From contig NZ_FZOW01000007.1 of assembly GCF_900188125.1 (NCBI RefSeq), forward strand, positions 1-64,000: a stretch of DNA of 64,000 nt, given 5' to 3'. Below are positions 17,425 to 26,094 of this stretch, one piece after another; position 1 is the stretch's first letter; every line of letters starts with the position of its first letter. The notes below the pieces were generated by a model. It was not told the DNA's origin, searched no databases, and saw nothing but the letters and a program-made list of their open reading frames with translations. Source of the DNA: Rhodococcoides kyotonense (GTDB lineage Bacteria; Actinomycetota; Actinomycetes; Mycobacteriales; Mycobacteriaceae). Made by a program: the position numbers and the translations under genes.

Positions 17425-19002
17425 TCAGGATCGGAGGGTGACGGCAGCCATGTCGTAGGAGTTGGTCGGCCTCAGACCGATTCCGTCGATGCGGTTGCGG
17501 CGAGCGATGACGGTCTTGGGAACGAACGACCACAGACATGGCCACGTCTCCCAGATCTGCCGCTGAGCCTGAGCGAGTGTGTCGTTGCGCGTCGCCTCGT
17601 TCGGATCCTCGGACGCCTTGGCGATGAGCGCAGCGATCTCGGGAAAGATGTACCCGTGGTAGGTGTCTCGGGTTTCTTCCTTGGCTGCCGTGCCTGCGTA
17701 CATGCCCTGCATGATCGTGACGGCCAGTCCCGTCGGGCTGGGGTAGCCGTTACCGAGGATGTCCCAGTCCCCCGCCTTGCCCTGACGCCACGTCGAGATG
17801 TCACCACCGGGTTCGAACTGCTGCAGAGTCGCGCGCACACCGACCGCAGACAGCATCTGCAGCACCGATTCCATGATGTCGGTGTCGGCTGCGAATTCGC
17901 CCGTCTCCCAGATGATCTTGACTTCGAGATCCTTGACGCCGAGCGCGTCGAGCTCGGCCCGGGCGCGCTGCGGGTCGTAGGTGTACTCACCGGTCTCGAT
18001 CGCCCCGGTCAGGATCCCCGGTACCACTCCGCGCGACGGCGTCGCAGCACCCTGCATCACCTGATCGATCAGCGCGTTGCCGTTGATGGCGTAGCTCAAC
18101 GCTTTTCGGACGCGCGGGTCGGCGAGCGGATGGCCCGCCGGCTTCCGGAAGTTGTAGAACAGCTGGTTCAGACGGACACCGTCGACGCGTTCGACCGTCA
18201 CACCTGCGAGCCCGGCGAGCTGGTCGGCCGCATCGGGCGTGATCGCGTCGATGACGTCGACCTCGCCGCTGCGCAACGACACGACGCGGTTCGACTCGTC
18301 CGGAACGAACCGGACACTGACCGATTCGACCGACGGCGCCGCGCCCCAGTAGTTCGCATTCCGGGCGAGCGAGTAATTGCCGGTGCCGCGATCGGCCGAG
18401 GTCACGACGTACGGCCCCGTGCCGACACCGTCCTGCAGATCCTCCGGCACGTTCTGCGCTGCGGGCGTGATCAAGATGTTCGACATCAGGTAGTCGAGGA
18501 CCGGAACGGGGCGTTCGGTGTCGAGCGTGAACGTCGACTCGTCGATCTTGCCGACGGTGGGCCACTCGGGGAAGAATCCGCCGACGAACGAACCGCTCAC
18601 CTGGCTGTACATACGCAGCGCTGTGTCGACGTCCTCGACCCGAACAGGGCTGCCGTCCGAATAAGTGACACCGGGGCGCAGGTGCACGAGCCACTGCGTC
18701 GGGGCGACGAGCTCGAAGCTGTCGGCGAGAACCAACTGCACCTTCAGCGAGGTGTCGATGGTCGTCAATGCCTCCCGCACGGCCCTCTGGACCGTCAGGG
18801 CCGCGTCGAACTGCAGGAGTTTGTTGTCCAGACTGACCATCGATCGGTTCATCGCCAGACTGACGGTGTCGGGTCCGGGCTTGCCGGTGGGTGTTGCGCA
18901 CGCGGTCAGACCGCCGCCCAAGGACAGCCCCGCTCCCAGTATCAATCCACTCCGGAACAGGTTCCGTCGCGAAAACGGCTGGCTGACAAAGCTTTCGGTC
19001 AT
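17425..19002 (-). CDS. ABC transporter substrate-binding lipoprotein (SBP family 5)
   Basis: 525 residues, DppA/OppA class. The N-terminus carries a twin-arginine motif (SRRNLF), a hydrophobic stretch and the lipobox LTAC, so it should be exported by Tat and anchored as a lipoprotein. The family core is intact: LRPGVTYSDGSPV, GTGPYVVTS, and VRKALSYAINGNALI. ATG 19002 has GAGGGG upstream. It is divergent from the two permease and two ATPase genes of the same importer. Family 5 proteins bind peptides but also oligosaccharides; the sialidase-like and sugar-acid genes around it suggest a carbohydrate ligand. Confidence 0.88.
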   Translation of the reverse strand: MTESFVSQPFSRRNLFRSGLILGAGLSLGGGLTACATPTGKPGPDTVSLAMNRSMVSLDNKLLQFDAALTVQRAVREALTTIDTSLKVQLVLADSFELVAPTQWLVHLRPGVTYSDGSPVRVEDVDTALRMYSQVSGSFVGGFFPEWPTVGKIDESTFTLDTERPVPVLDYLMSNILITPAAQNVPEDLQDGVGTGPYVVTSADRGTGNYSLARNANYWGAAPSVESVSVRFVPDESNRVVSLRSGEVDVIDAITPDAADQLAGLAGVTVERVDGVRLNQLFYNFRKPAGHPLADPRVRKALSYAINGNALIDQVMQGAATPSRGVVPGILTGAIETGEYTYDPQRARAELDALGVKDLEVKIIWETGEFAADTDIMESVLQMLSAVGVRATLQQFEPGGDISTWRQGKAGDWDILGNGYPSPTGLAVTIMQGMYAGTAAKEETRDTYHGYIFPEIAALIAKASEDPNEATRNDTLAQAQRQIWETWPCLWSFVPKTVIARRNRIDGIGLRPTNSYDMAAVTLRS

Positions 19003-19108
19003 CGTTGACCCCTCGTGACTGTCACATCGAGATGTGGGTGCCGAATCGATGCCACAGGGGCAGACTCGACAGAAGTGATCGTGGACACAACAGAACTGTA
19101 CTACGAAT

Positions 19109-19154
19109 TGCTCGAAATACGCAGAAAAAGATTCGGACTTGCACAAAACGCGCA
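19109..19154. promoter_or_regulatory. tandem operator in the ABC-transporter divergent promoter
   Basis: On the minus strand this reads TGCGCGTTTTGTGCA (19154-19140) and TGCGTATTTCGAGCA (19123-19109), 31 bases apart. These match the two sites upstream of dtnK at 13/15 and 13/15 positions, in the same order and nearly the same spacing. The site lies in the 282-bp gap between the binding-protein gene and the permease genes. Confidence 0.65.
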
Positions 19155-19284
19155 GCAGTGACATTGTGAGCTGAGTTACAAACGATCGGACCCGGCGCAC
19201 GCGCCACTCGATCGCATTCGAACGCAGAAGAGTTATCGAAAGGTCGACGATGACCCAGGCAATTCGAGGAACGAAGGTGTGGAG

Positions 19285-20304
19285 ATGACGCAGCTCACGG
19301 CCACCCCGCCGAGCGTTCCTGCGGCCAAGTCCCGCAAGGACTCCGCGCTTCCGGCGTTTCTCACCGCGCCGACACTCCGGTACGTGGTTCGCCGGCTCGG
19401 ACAGAGCCTCCTGACCATCTTCTTGACCCTCACCACCGTCTTCGTACTGATCCGCATGGCGCCGGGCGATCCCGCCTACTCCATGGCCGGTCCGTTGGCG
19501 AGTAGCGAGGACCTCGCCCAGATTCGCGTGAACCTGGGACTCGACCAATCGGTCTTCACCCAGTACCTGCTGTACCTGAAGGGTCTGTTCACCCTCGACC
19601 TCGGCACGTCCTACTCCTTCCAGGCACCCGCACTCGAGGTCGTCCTGCAGCGCATTCCCTACACCGTCACGCTCGCGCTCGCCGCGATCCTGCTGACGAC
19701 CGTCGTGTCGATTCCGCTCGGAATCTGGATGGCACGCCGCGCCGACACCCGTCGCGAACTGGGCGCCAACGTCATCACCATCGCAGGTCAGTCGATGCCG
19801 GACTTCTGGACCGGACTGATGCTGCTCACGTTCTTCGCGGTACTGGTTCCAGTGCTTCCGGCCGCAGGCTTCACGACGTGGTCGAGCTTGCTGTTGCCCG
19901 CACTGACCGTCGCCGTCCTACAGATCGCGCTGATCTCCCGCATGGTTCGACGCGAGATGGTGAACGCGTACAGCTCGCCGTACGTCACCGTCGCTCGTTC
20001 GCGCGGCGTCTCCGAACGTGAGATCACCTGGCGTTACGCATTGCGCAACTCGTCGATCCCCGTCGTCACCGCCCTCGGTACCCGATTCGCGTCGATGCTC
20101 AACGGCGTCGTCGTCGTCGAGGTCGTGTTCGCGTGGCCCGGTGTCGGATCACTCGTCGTGCGTGCACTGGAAACCCGCGACTACCCGCTGATCCAGGCGA
20201 CCGTGTTGGTCACCGCAGTGCTCGCGGTTCTCGTGCAGTTGGTCGTCGACCTCTGCTACCCACTCCTCGACCCCCGCGTCCGACTCGGGAAGGCAGCCAA
20301 CTGA
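19285..20304 (+). CDS. ABC transporter permease, DppB type
   Basis: 339 residues with six membrane segments. After a short cytoplasmic N-terminus comes RRLGQSLLTIFLTLTTVFVLIRMAPGDP, the DppB signature. The EAA-like coupling loop is YVTVARSRGVSEREITWRYALRNS near residue 235. ATG 19285 is preferred to GTG 19279 because AAGG then sits seven bases upstream. First gene of the plus-strand importer operon; the next gene starts on its last base. Confidence 0.87.
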   Translation: MTQLTATPPSVPAAKSRKDSALPAFLTAPTLRYVVRRLGQSLLTIFLTLTTVFVLIRMAPGDPAYSMAGPLASSEDLAQIRVNLGLDQSVFTQYLLYLKGLFTLDLGTSYSFQAPALEVVLQRIPYTVTLALAAILLTTVVSIPLGIWMARRADTRRELGANVITIAGQSMPDFWTGLMLLTFFAVLVPVLPAAGFTTWSSLLLPALTVAVLQIALISRMVRREMVNAYSSPYVTVARSRGVSEREITWRYALRNSSIPVVTALGTRFASMLNGVVVVEVVFAWPGVGSLVVRALETRDYPLIQATVLVTAVLAVLVQLVVDLCYPLLDPRVRLGKAAN

Positions 20305-21230
20305 TGACCGTCGTCGACACCCCGAAGGCACGCCCCAGCGCCGTCACCGCGAAGGATTTCGCGTCGGCAGGCGCCACCCGCCGAAGCCGCGACAGCCGCG
20401 TCAAGATCTGGATCGGCACGGTGTGCGCTCTCGCCGTGATTCTGCCCGTCGCGCTGGCGCGGTTGCTTCCCCTCGATTCACCCGACGCGACCGACCTCGC
20501 GAAGCGCCGGCTTCCACCGCTGACCGACGGTCACCTGTTCGGCACCGACCAACTCGGACGCGATCTGCTCTCACGTGTTCTGTACGGCGGCCAGGTGTCG
20601 CTGACCGTCGGCATCCTGGCGGTCGTCGTGTCCGGCCTGATCGGCCTCGTGCTCGGCTCTCTCGCAGGCTTCCTCGGCGGCTGGGTCGACACCGTCGTCT
20701 CCCGCTTGCTCGAAGCGCAGCTGTCGTTGCCACTGCTGATGATGCTGCTTCTCGTGGTCGCGTTGTTCGGACCGTCCATCCCGGTCATCACGTTCGTCAT
20801 CGCGATCGCCCAGTGGCCCGAGATCGCCCGTCTGACACGATCTTTGGTGCTCGTCGAACGGGAGAAACCGTACGTCGCCGCCGCGCGAGTACTCGGACTC
20901 GGCCGCATCGCTATCCTGCTGCGCCACGTCGTCCCGAACATCTTCAAGCAGGCATCACTCGTCGTACTGCTTCTGCTCGCCCAGGCGGTTCTTCTCGAAA
21001 GCGCACTGAGCTACCTCGGCGCGGGCCCGCAACGCCCGTTCGCGACGTGGGGCCGCATCATCTCCGACGGCCAGGACTACATCACGACGTCGTGGTGGCT
21101 CGTCACACTTCCCGGCCTCGTCATCGTGTTGCTCGTCGTCGGTGTGAACCTGCTCGGCGACGGTCTGCGCGACCGCCCCGCCGGCCTCGGCCGATTCGGC
21201 ATCTTTCCCCGCTTCAAGAAAGGCGCATGA
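20304..21230 (+). CDS. ABC transporter permease, DppC type
   Basis: 308 residues. The N-terminal cytoplasmic tail is followed by five or six membrane segments. The DppC signature FGTDQLGRDLLSRVLYGG is at about 75, and the coupling loop YVAAARVLGLGRIAILLRHVVPN is near 190. The ATG shares its A with the last base of the preceding stop (TGATG), implying coupled translation. It pairs with the upstream permease to form the channel. Confidence 0.87.
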   Translation: MTVVDTPKARPSAVTAKDFASAGATRRSRDSRVKIWIGTVCALAVILPVALARLLPLDSPDATDLAKRRLPPLTDGHLFGTDQLGRDLLSRVLYGGQVSLTVGILAVVVSGLIGLVLGSLAGFLGGWVDTVVSRLLEAQLSLPLLMMLLLVVALFGPSIPVITFVIAIAQWPEIARLTRSLVLVEREKPYVAAARVLGLGRIAILLRHVVPNIFKQASLVVLLLLAQAVLLESALSYLGAGPQRPFATWGRIISDGQDYITTSWWLVTLPGLVIVLLVVGVNLLGDGLRDRPAGLGRFGIFPRFKKGA

Positions 21231-21231
21231 C

Positions 21232-22065
21232 ATGGGCAATCTGTTGAAGGTCGACGAGCTGCAGATCGAACTCGTCACCGACAAGGGTGTCGTCCGGGCA
21301 GTCGACGGCGTCTCCTTCTGCATCGACGCAGGCGAGACCGTCACGATCATCGGCGAATCGGGATCGGGCAAGTCGACGACGGCCATGGGCCTGCTGGGAC
21401 TGCTGCCGCCGGACCTCGCGGTTCTGTCCGGATCCGTCACGTTCAAGGACGCCGAGATCCTCGGTAAGACCAAGCAGCTCTGCAAGATTCGCGGCAAGCA
21501 CATCGCCCTCATTCCGCAGGATCCGATGACGGCCCTGTCTCCGGTACACACCATCGGAAGTCAGCTCGCCGAGGCCGTCCGCCACAGCGGTGTGTCCGGC
21601 AAGGCAAAGCAGACGGCGCGCTGCGTCGAACTGCTCGAACAGGTTCGAATCCCCGATCCGACAACGCAGTTGAAGAAGTACCCGCACCAGATGTCCGGTG
21701 GAATGCTTCAGCGTGTCCTCATCGCGAGCGCACTCGCGTCCGGCCCCGAACTCATCGTCGCCGACGAGCCCACCAGCGCGTTGGACGTGACCGTGCAGGC
21801 CAGCATCCTCGACCTGCTGCTGGAACTGCAGGAACGCACCGGCATCGGCATGCTCGTCATCACGCACGATCTCGGCGTGGCACGACTCGTGTCCGACAGG
21901 ATCTACGTCATGAAGAGCGGCGTGTTCGTCGAGGACGGTGGCGCCGAGGAGCTCGTCAGCGCGCCGAAGAACCCGTATACCAAGAAGCTCCTCGACGCCA
22001 TCCCCCACCTCGGGTCGTGGGACGCATCCCCTGTCCGCGCCGCACCTAGAGAGGTAGCAGTATGA
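21232..22065 (+). CDS. ABC transporter ATPase, DppD type
   Basis: 277 residues with Walker A GESGSGKST, signature MSGGMLQR, Walker B ELIVADEPTSALDV and the H-loop ITHDLG. The C-terminal oligopeptide-transport extension (NPYTKKLLDAIPHLG) is present, though it is shorter than in proteobacterial DppD and has no obvious Fe-S cysteine set. The stop overlaps the next start (ATGA). Confidence 0.88.
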   Translation: MGNLLKVDELQIELVTDKGVVRAVDGVSFCIDAGETVTIIGESGSGKSTTAMGLLGLLPPDLAVLSGSVTFKDAEILGKTKQLCKIRGKHIALIPQDPMTALSPVHTIGSQLAEAVRHSGVSGKAKQTARCVELLEQVRIPDPTTQLKKYPHQMSGGMLQRVLIASALASGPELIVADEPTSALDVTVQASILDLLLELQERTGIGMLVITHDLGVARLVSDRIYVMKSGVFVEDGGAEELVSAPKNPYTKKLLDAIPHLGSWDASPVRAAPREVAV

Positions 22066-22901
22066 CCGAACCACTGCTGTCCGTCGAGAATCTCGTCGTC
22101 GAATACCCGGTCGGCGACGGCGTTTTCCGCGCCGTCGACTCCGTCAGCTTCTCCGTGGACAAGGGCAAGACGCTCGCCGTCGTCGGAGAATCGGGGTGCG
22201 GCAAGTCGACGATCGCGAAGTCGATAGTCCGCCTGTTGACACCGACGTCGGGCAAGATCGTCGTCGACGGTACCGATATCGCACAGCTGTCCGAGAAGTC
22301 GTTGCGCCCGTTCCGATCTCGCGTGCAGATGGTGTTCCAGGATCCGTACGGCTCGCTCGACCCGCACCTGACTGCCGTCGACATCGTCGGTGAACCGTTG
22401 CGCCTGAAGGGCATTCGCAGCAAGTCCGAGCGAGCGAAGAAGGCCGCGAAACTGATCGATCGGGTCGGACTGCCCAACACCGCGCTGAACCGTCGACCGG
22501 TGGAGTTCTCCGGTGGGCAGCGTCAGCGCATCGGCATCGCGCGTGCGCTCGCCGCCGGTCCCGAGATCCTGGTGTGCGACGAGGCCACGAGTGCACTCGA
22601 CGTGTCGGTCCAGGCTCAGGTGCTCGACCTGCTGCGCGAGATCCAGCAGGACACAGGCCTGACGTACGTGTTCATCTCGCACAACCTCGGTGTCGTGCGC
22701 GAGATCAGCGAAACCGTCGTCGTCATGTCGAAGGGGCGCATCGTCGAAGCAGGCGAGACCGACGAGGTGCTCGCACGTCCGAAAGAGCCGTACACTCGCG
22801 CACTGCGGGCCGCAGCACTCGATCCCGCCGAGATGCGCGGAATCAAACCGCGCCACATCGTTTCACGCCTCGCCCAGACCCCCGTAGGAGCTCCCTCATG
22901 A
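22062..22901 (+). CDS. ABC transporter ATPase, DppF type
   Basis: 279 residues with Walker A GESGCGKST, signature SGGQRQRIG, Walker B EILVCDEATSALDV, Q-loop MVFQDPYGSLDP and H-loop ISHNLG. Forms the ATPase pair with the preceding protein. The stop overlaps the aldo/keto reductase start (ATGA), so transporter and enzymes are coupled. Confidence 0.88.
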   Translation: MTEPLLSVENLVVEYPVGDGVFRAVDSVSFSVDKGKTLAVVGESGCGKSTIAKSIVRLLTPTSGKIVVDGTDIAQLSEKSLRPFRSRVQMVFQDPYGSLDPHLTAVDIVGEPLRLKGIRSKSERAKKAAKLIDRVGLPNTALNRRPVEFSGGQRQRIGIARALAAGPEILVCDEATSALDVSVQAQVLDLLREIQQDTGLTYVFISHNLGVVREISETVVVMSKGRIVEAGETDEVLARPKEPYTRALRAAALDPAEMRGIKPRHIVSRLAQTPVGAPS

Positions 22902-23869
22902 CCTCGCTCGACCTGTTCTCGTCAGGCACGGTGCCTCTCGTCCTGGGCACGATGACGTTCGGCGACACCGTCGACGCGGCAGGTGCCGCGGCGATGGTCG
23001 ATGCCGCACTCGACGCAGGCATCACTCATATCGACACAGCGAACGGCTACGCCGGGGGCGAAGCCGAGAAGATCCTCGCCGACCTGTTGGCGACGCGACG
23101 CGACAAGGTCACCGTCGCAACCAAAGCCGGAATGCCCAATCCCGACGCGGGCGACAACAGCCCACTGTCCCCCGCGGGACTGCGACTGAGCGTCGAAGCC
23201 AGCCTGAAGCGACTGAACACCGACTACGTCGACCTGTTCTATCTGCACCAGCCGGACCGCGCTACTCCCATCGCGGACACGCTCGGCACCGTCGCGGACC
23301 TGGTCGAGGAAGGCAAGATTCGCGCGCTGGGCGTCTCGAACTTCGCGGCCTGGCAGATCAGCGAGGTCAACCACGTGGCCGACGAGGTCGGTGCCCCGCG
23401 GCCGGTCGTCGCGCAGCAGCTGTACAACCTCCTCGCACGACGCATCGAAGAGGAGTATGCAGAGTTCGCCGATGTCACCGGGCTGATCACGATGGTCTAC
23501 AACCCGCTCGGCGGTGGATTGCTCACCGGCAAGCACTCTTTCGAGGCAGAGCCGACGGACGGCCGCTTCGGTGATTCGCGGCTCGCGGCGATGTACCGCG
23601 AACGGTACTGGAACACAGCAATTTTCGACGCGATCGCGCAGCTGACGAAGATCGCCGAGGATGCGGGAGTGCCGATGACCGAACTCGCGATGCGCTGGCT
23701 CGTCTCCAAGCCCGCCACCGGTCCGATCCTCCTCGGTGGCTCGAAGGTCGACCATCTCGTCGCCAACATCGCCGCCATCGGCAGGGGTCCACTCGACGCC
23801 GACGTCGTCGCCGCATGTGACGAGGTCGGTTCCGCGCTGCGCGGTCCGATGCCGAACTACAACCGCTGA
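22898..23869 (+). CDS. aldo/keto reductase
   Basis: 323 residues, NADPH-dependent TIM-barrel AKR. The Asp and Tyr of the tetrad are in HIDTANGYAGGEAE, Lys in VTVATKAG, and His in YVDLFYLHQPD. NADP-binding residues are in GPILLGGSKVDHL. TAGGAG lies seven bases before the ATG. It is the fifth gene of the plus-strand transporter operon and probably reduces an aldehyde or keto-sugar from the imported compound; the exact substrate is unknown. Confidence 0.85.
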   Translation: MTSLDLFSSGTVPLVLGTMTFGDTVDAAGAAAMVDAALDAGITHIDTANGYAGGEAEKILADLLATRRDKVTVATKAGMPNPDAGDNSPLSPAGLRLSVEASLKRLNTDYVDLFYLHQPDRATPIADTLGTVADLVEEGKIRALGVSNFAAWQISEVNHVADEVGAPRPVVAQQLYNLLARRIEEEYAEFADVTGLITMVYNPLGGGLLTGKHSFEAEPTDGRFGDSRLAAMYRERYWNTAIFDAIAQLTKIAEDAGVPMTELAMRWLVSKPATGPILLGGSKVDHLVANIAAIGRGPLDADVVAACDEVGSALRGPMPNYNR

Positions 23870-23882
23870 AAGGCTCACATTC

Positions 23883-24647
23883 ATGACCGCACAGGAATTC
23901 GCCGCCCGCGTCCGTAACCGGGAACGCATTCTCGGTTACTGGTCCGTCATCGACAGCCCGGTCTCGACAGAGTGGCTCGCGCACGTCGGGTGGGACTACA
24001 TCGCGCTCGACTTGCAGCACGGTCTCATCGGATACTCCGGAATGCTCGCGGGCCTGACCGCGATCGACGCGGCGAACGGACCCGCAGGACTCGTACGCGT
24101 CGAATCGAACAACGCGACCCCGATCGGCCGAGCACTCGACGCCGGCGCTGCGGGCGTCATCGTTCCCCTCGTCGACACCGCCGAGGACGCAGCGGCAGCC
24201 GTGGCCGCCGCGACGTATCCGCCCGCGGGCATTCGGTCGTACGGACCCATGCGTTCGCAGCTGCGCATCGGACCGACGCCGGCCGACGCAAATCGCGACA
24301 CCGTCGTTCTCGCGATGATCGAAACCCCACAGGGCCTCGAGAACGTCGAGAAGATCTGCGCGGTGCCCGGATTGGACGGTGTCTACGTCGGTCCGTCCGA
24401 CCTGCGCCTCGCCGTCGGTGGTGCGTCACCGAGCGACACCTCCGTGGACGACGAGTTCGAGGCCGCGCTCGTCCGGGTCCAGAAGGCTGCCGCCGCGGCA
24501 GGTATCGCCGCGGGCATCCACACGCCGTCCGGTGACGTCGCAGCTCGGCGCCTGTCCGAGGGATACACCCTGGCCACGGTCGCATCCGACCTCACGCACC
24601 TGAAGGCGGTGTCAGCGGATCATCTGAAAGCCGCCTCCGGCGGCTAG
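23883..24647 (+). CDS. HpcH/HpaI-family class II aldolase
   Basis: 254 residues, metal-dependent pyruvate aldolase. The catalytic His is in LDLQHGLIGY, Arg in VRVES, the metal Glu in MIETPQGLEN, and Asp in VGPSDLRLA. The same family includes 2-keto-3-deoxy-L-rhamnonate and 2-keto-3-deoxy-glucarate aldolases, which release pyruvate and a short aldehyde; the aldo/keto reductase just upstream could act on that aldehyde. GAAAGG lies upstream. Last gene of the operon; a dispersed palindrome begins four bases after its stop. Confidence 0.86.
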   Translation: MTAQEFAARVRNRERILGYWSVIDSPVSTEWLAHVGWDYIALDLQHGLIGYSGMLAGLTAIDAANGPAGLVRVESNNATPIGRALDAGAAGVIVPLVDTAEDAAAAVAAATYPPAGIRSYGPMRSQLRIGPTPADANRDTVVLAMIETPQGLENVEKICAVPGLDGVYVGPSDLRLAVGGASPSDTSVDDEFEAALVRVQKAAAAAGIAAGIHTPSGDVAARRLSEGYTLATVASDLTHLKAVSADHLKAASGG

Positions 24648-24650
24648 GGC

Positions 24651-24690
24651 GTGCACGAAAATACATACCCCTCTATGTATTTTCGTGCAC
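24651..24690. repeat. dispersed palindrome, copy 2
   Basis: Arms GTGCACGAAAATACATA (24651-24667) and its exact complement (24674-24690) surround a CCCCTC loop. It follows the transporter operon directly and is likely its terminator. There is no U-tract after the stem. Confidence 0.88.
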
Positions 24691-24741
24691 ATGCGATCCT
24701 CATCGCCCCTGGCTCCGAATGAATATCGTGGACACGCTCTT

Positions 24742-24779
24742 GCACCGAAGGCACGGGATTACTTCCGTGCCTTCGGTGC
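24742..24779 (+). terminator. 15-bp perfect hairpin in the leader of the chorismate-mutase-like gene
   Basis: GCACCGAAGGCACGG, loop GATTACTT, then the exact complement. It lies 51 bases beyond copy 2 of the palindrome and about 205 bases before the next gene. It could be a second terminator for the upstream operon or an attenuator for the gene downstream. The rest of the 338-base gap (24648-24985) shows no gene. Confidence 0.6.
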
Positions 24780-24906
24780 GTTGTGGGAGTGGGGTGTCGA
24801 GGGCCCGGTTGCACCGTCCCGGTCGGGATTGTTGGCAGCATCACACCCTCGAAGGGTTGGCGCAGGCCATCCCACTGGGCATGTTGTTAAGGGCCACGAA
24901 ACATCG

Positions 24907-24912
24907 TTGACA
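24907..24912 (+). promoter_or_regulatory. -35-like TTGACA before the chorismate-mutase-like gene
   Basis: A consensus TTGACA. The best -10 is weak: TAACAG at 24928-24933, with only 15 bases between. The start codon is 53 bases further on. It lies downstream of the 24742 hairpin; if it is the real promoter, that hairpin is not in the transcript. Confidence 0.35.
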
Positions 24913-24985
24913 CATAGAGCGACCATGTAACAGTTCCGAGGGGCAGAGCGACTCACTCCCCAGGACGCGAACCAAAGGAGACGAT

Positions 24986-25252
24986 GTGACTTTGCAGATC
25001 GATTCACTCGATGTCAGCGCCGACGAAGCTCAGTCGGGTGCGATGGAGATCGAGAAGCTTGATGCGCAGGTAGCTACTCTCGACGCCGACATCCTCGGCG
25101 CGATCGAACTTCGCAGCGCACTCGCGCGCAAGCTTGCCGCCGCAACTGCCGACGAGGCAGAGCTGGCCGGCACCACAACGTTCGACGACCTCGGAACCGA
25201 CGGTTCGGTTCTGAAGAGAATGCTCGGCCGGATCGCCTCAGTGGCCCGCTAG
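24986..25252 (+). CDS. small chorismate-mutase-like (AroQ-type) protein
   Basis: 88 residues. The GTG start has AAAGGAG five bases upstream. The helical segment EIEKLDAQVATLDADILGAI followed by ELRSALARKLAAA resembles the first helix of AroQ-type chorismate mutases (the IDxLDxxILxLIxxR pattern). The C-terminal helix is short (LKRMLGRIASVAR). Several active-site residues of true mutases are not obvious, so it may be a weak or non-catalytic relative. It stands alone, with its own promoter and a strong terminator. Confidence 0.55.
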   Translation: MTLQIDSLDVSADEAQSGAMEIEKLDAQVATLDADILGAIELRSALARKLAAATADEAELAGTTTFDDLGTDGSVLKRMLGRIASVAR

Positions 25253-25286
25253 CGTCGTCACACCCCCTCATCCCCCTCCTTCGTGT

Positions 25287-25336
25287 ACAGCTCGGCCCCG
25301 GAAACGACGCAGTAGTCGATTCCGGGGCCGAGCTGT
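25287..25336. terminator. strong bidirectional terminator
   Basis: ACAGCTCGGCCCCGGAA (25287-25303) and its exact complement (25320-25336) enclose a 16-base loop that itself contains CGAC/GTCG. TTTCT overlaps the end of the plus-strand stem. It lies between the chorismate-mutase-like gene and the convergent SDR gene, so it can serve both. Confidence 0.85.
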
Positions 25337-25356
25337 TTCTCGGACGCGGACTGCCG

Positions 25357-26094
25357 TCAGAGCGCGCGCAGGGCGCCGCCGTCGACCGCCACCGTGGACC
25401 CCGTGATGTAGGACGCGGCCGGCGACGCCAGGAACGCGACCGTCCGCCCGAACTCCTCGGGATCGCCGACGCGTCCCAGCGGAATACGTGAGGCTGCCTC
25501 GGCGCTGATCTCGCCGCCACGTGCGGTGTCGAAACGGCCGGGAAGCACGCTGACGACGCGAATGCCGCGAGGACCCAGCTCGTCGGCCATGTCCTTGGCC
25601 ACCATCGCCAGTCCGGGGCGCAGGCCGTTCGAAATACCCAATCCGGTGATGGGGGTCTTCGCCGAGCTCGACAGGACGAACACGATCGCGCTGCCCTCGG
25701 TCATGGCTGCGGCGGCGCTGCGAGCCAGTCGTACAGCGCCGAGGAACACCGAGTCGAAGTAGTTCTGCCAGTCGGCGTCCGCGGATTCGAGTGCGGTCCC
25801 CTGCGGCGGACCTCCGACACTGACGACCAGGCCGTCGACCTTGCCCCAGTGCGCAAGGGCCGAGTCGACGACGAGTCCTGCGGTGGCCGGATGTCCGTTG
25901 TCGGCTGCCATTCCGTGTACTGCATTGGGCCGGTGGGCTCCGAGTTCGGTGACGGCGGCATCCACCTTGTCCTGAGACCGGGACGTCACCGTCACCTTGG
26001 CACCTTCGCGCAGAAGCTCGCGCGCGCTGGCCAAGCCCAGTCCTTCGGTTCCGCCAGTCACGACGAACGCTTTACCCGACAGTCCCAAATCCAT
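25357..26094 (-). CDS. atypical SDR lacking the catalytic Tyr/Lys
   Basis: 245 residues, SDR fold with FVVTGGTEGLGLAS, then VLSSSAKTP at the serine strand and VDGGA at the C-terminus. Where SDRs have YxxxK, this reads ISNGLRPGLAMVAK, with no Tyr in place. The same loss is known in a subgroup annotated as beta-ketoacyl-ACP-reductase-like, atypical SDRs. GAGGAG precedes the ATG. Cofactor binding looks possible; the reaction, if any, is unknown. Confidence 0.8.
   Translation of the reverse strand: MDLGLSGKAFVVTGGTEGLGLASARELLREGAKVTVTSRSQDKVDAAVTELGAHRPNAVHGMAADNGHPATAGLVVDSALAHWGKVDGLVVSVGGPPQGTALESADADWQNYFDSVFLGAVRLARSAAAAMTEGSAIVFVLSSSAKTPITGLGISNGLRPGLAMVAKDMADELGPRGIRVVSVLPGRFDTARGGEISAEAASRIPLGRVGDPEEFGRTVAFLASPAASYITGSTVAVDGGALRAL

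Noticed and set aside
21641..21660. tRNA-like TpsiC arm AGGTTCGAATCCCCGATCC
   Set aside because: It lies within the DppD-type ATPase gene in a conserved reading frame and no cloverleaf forms around it.
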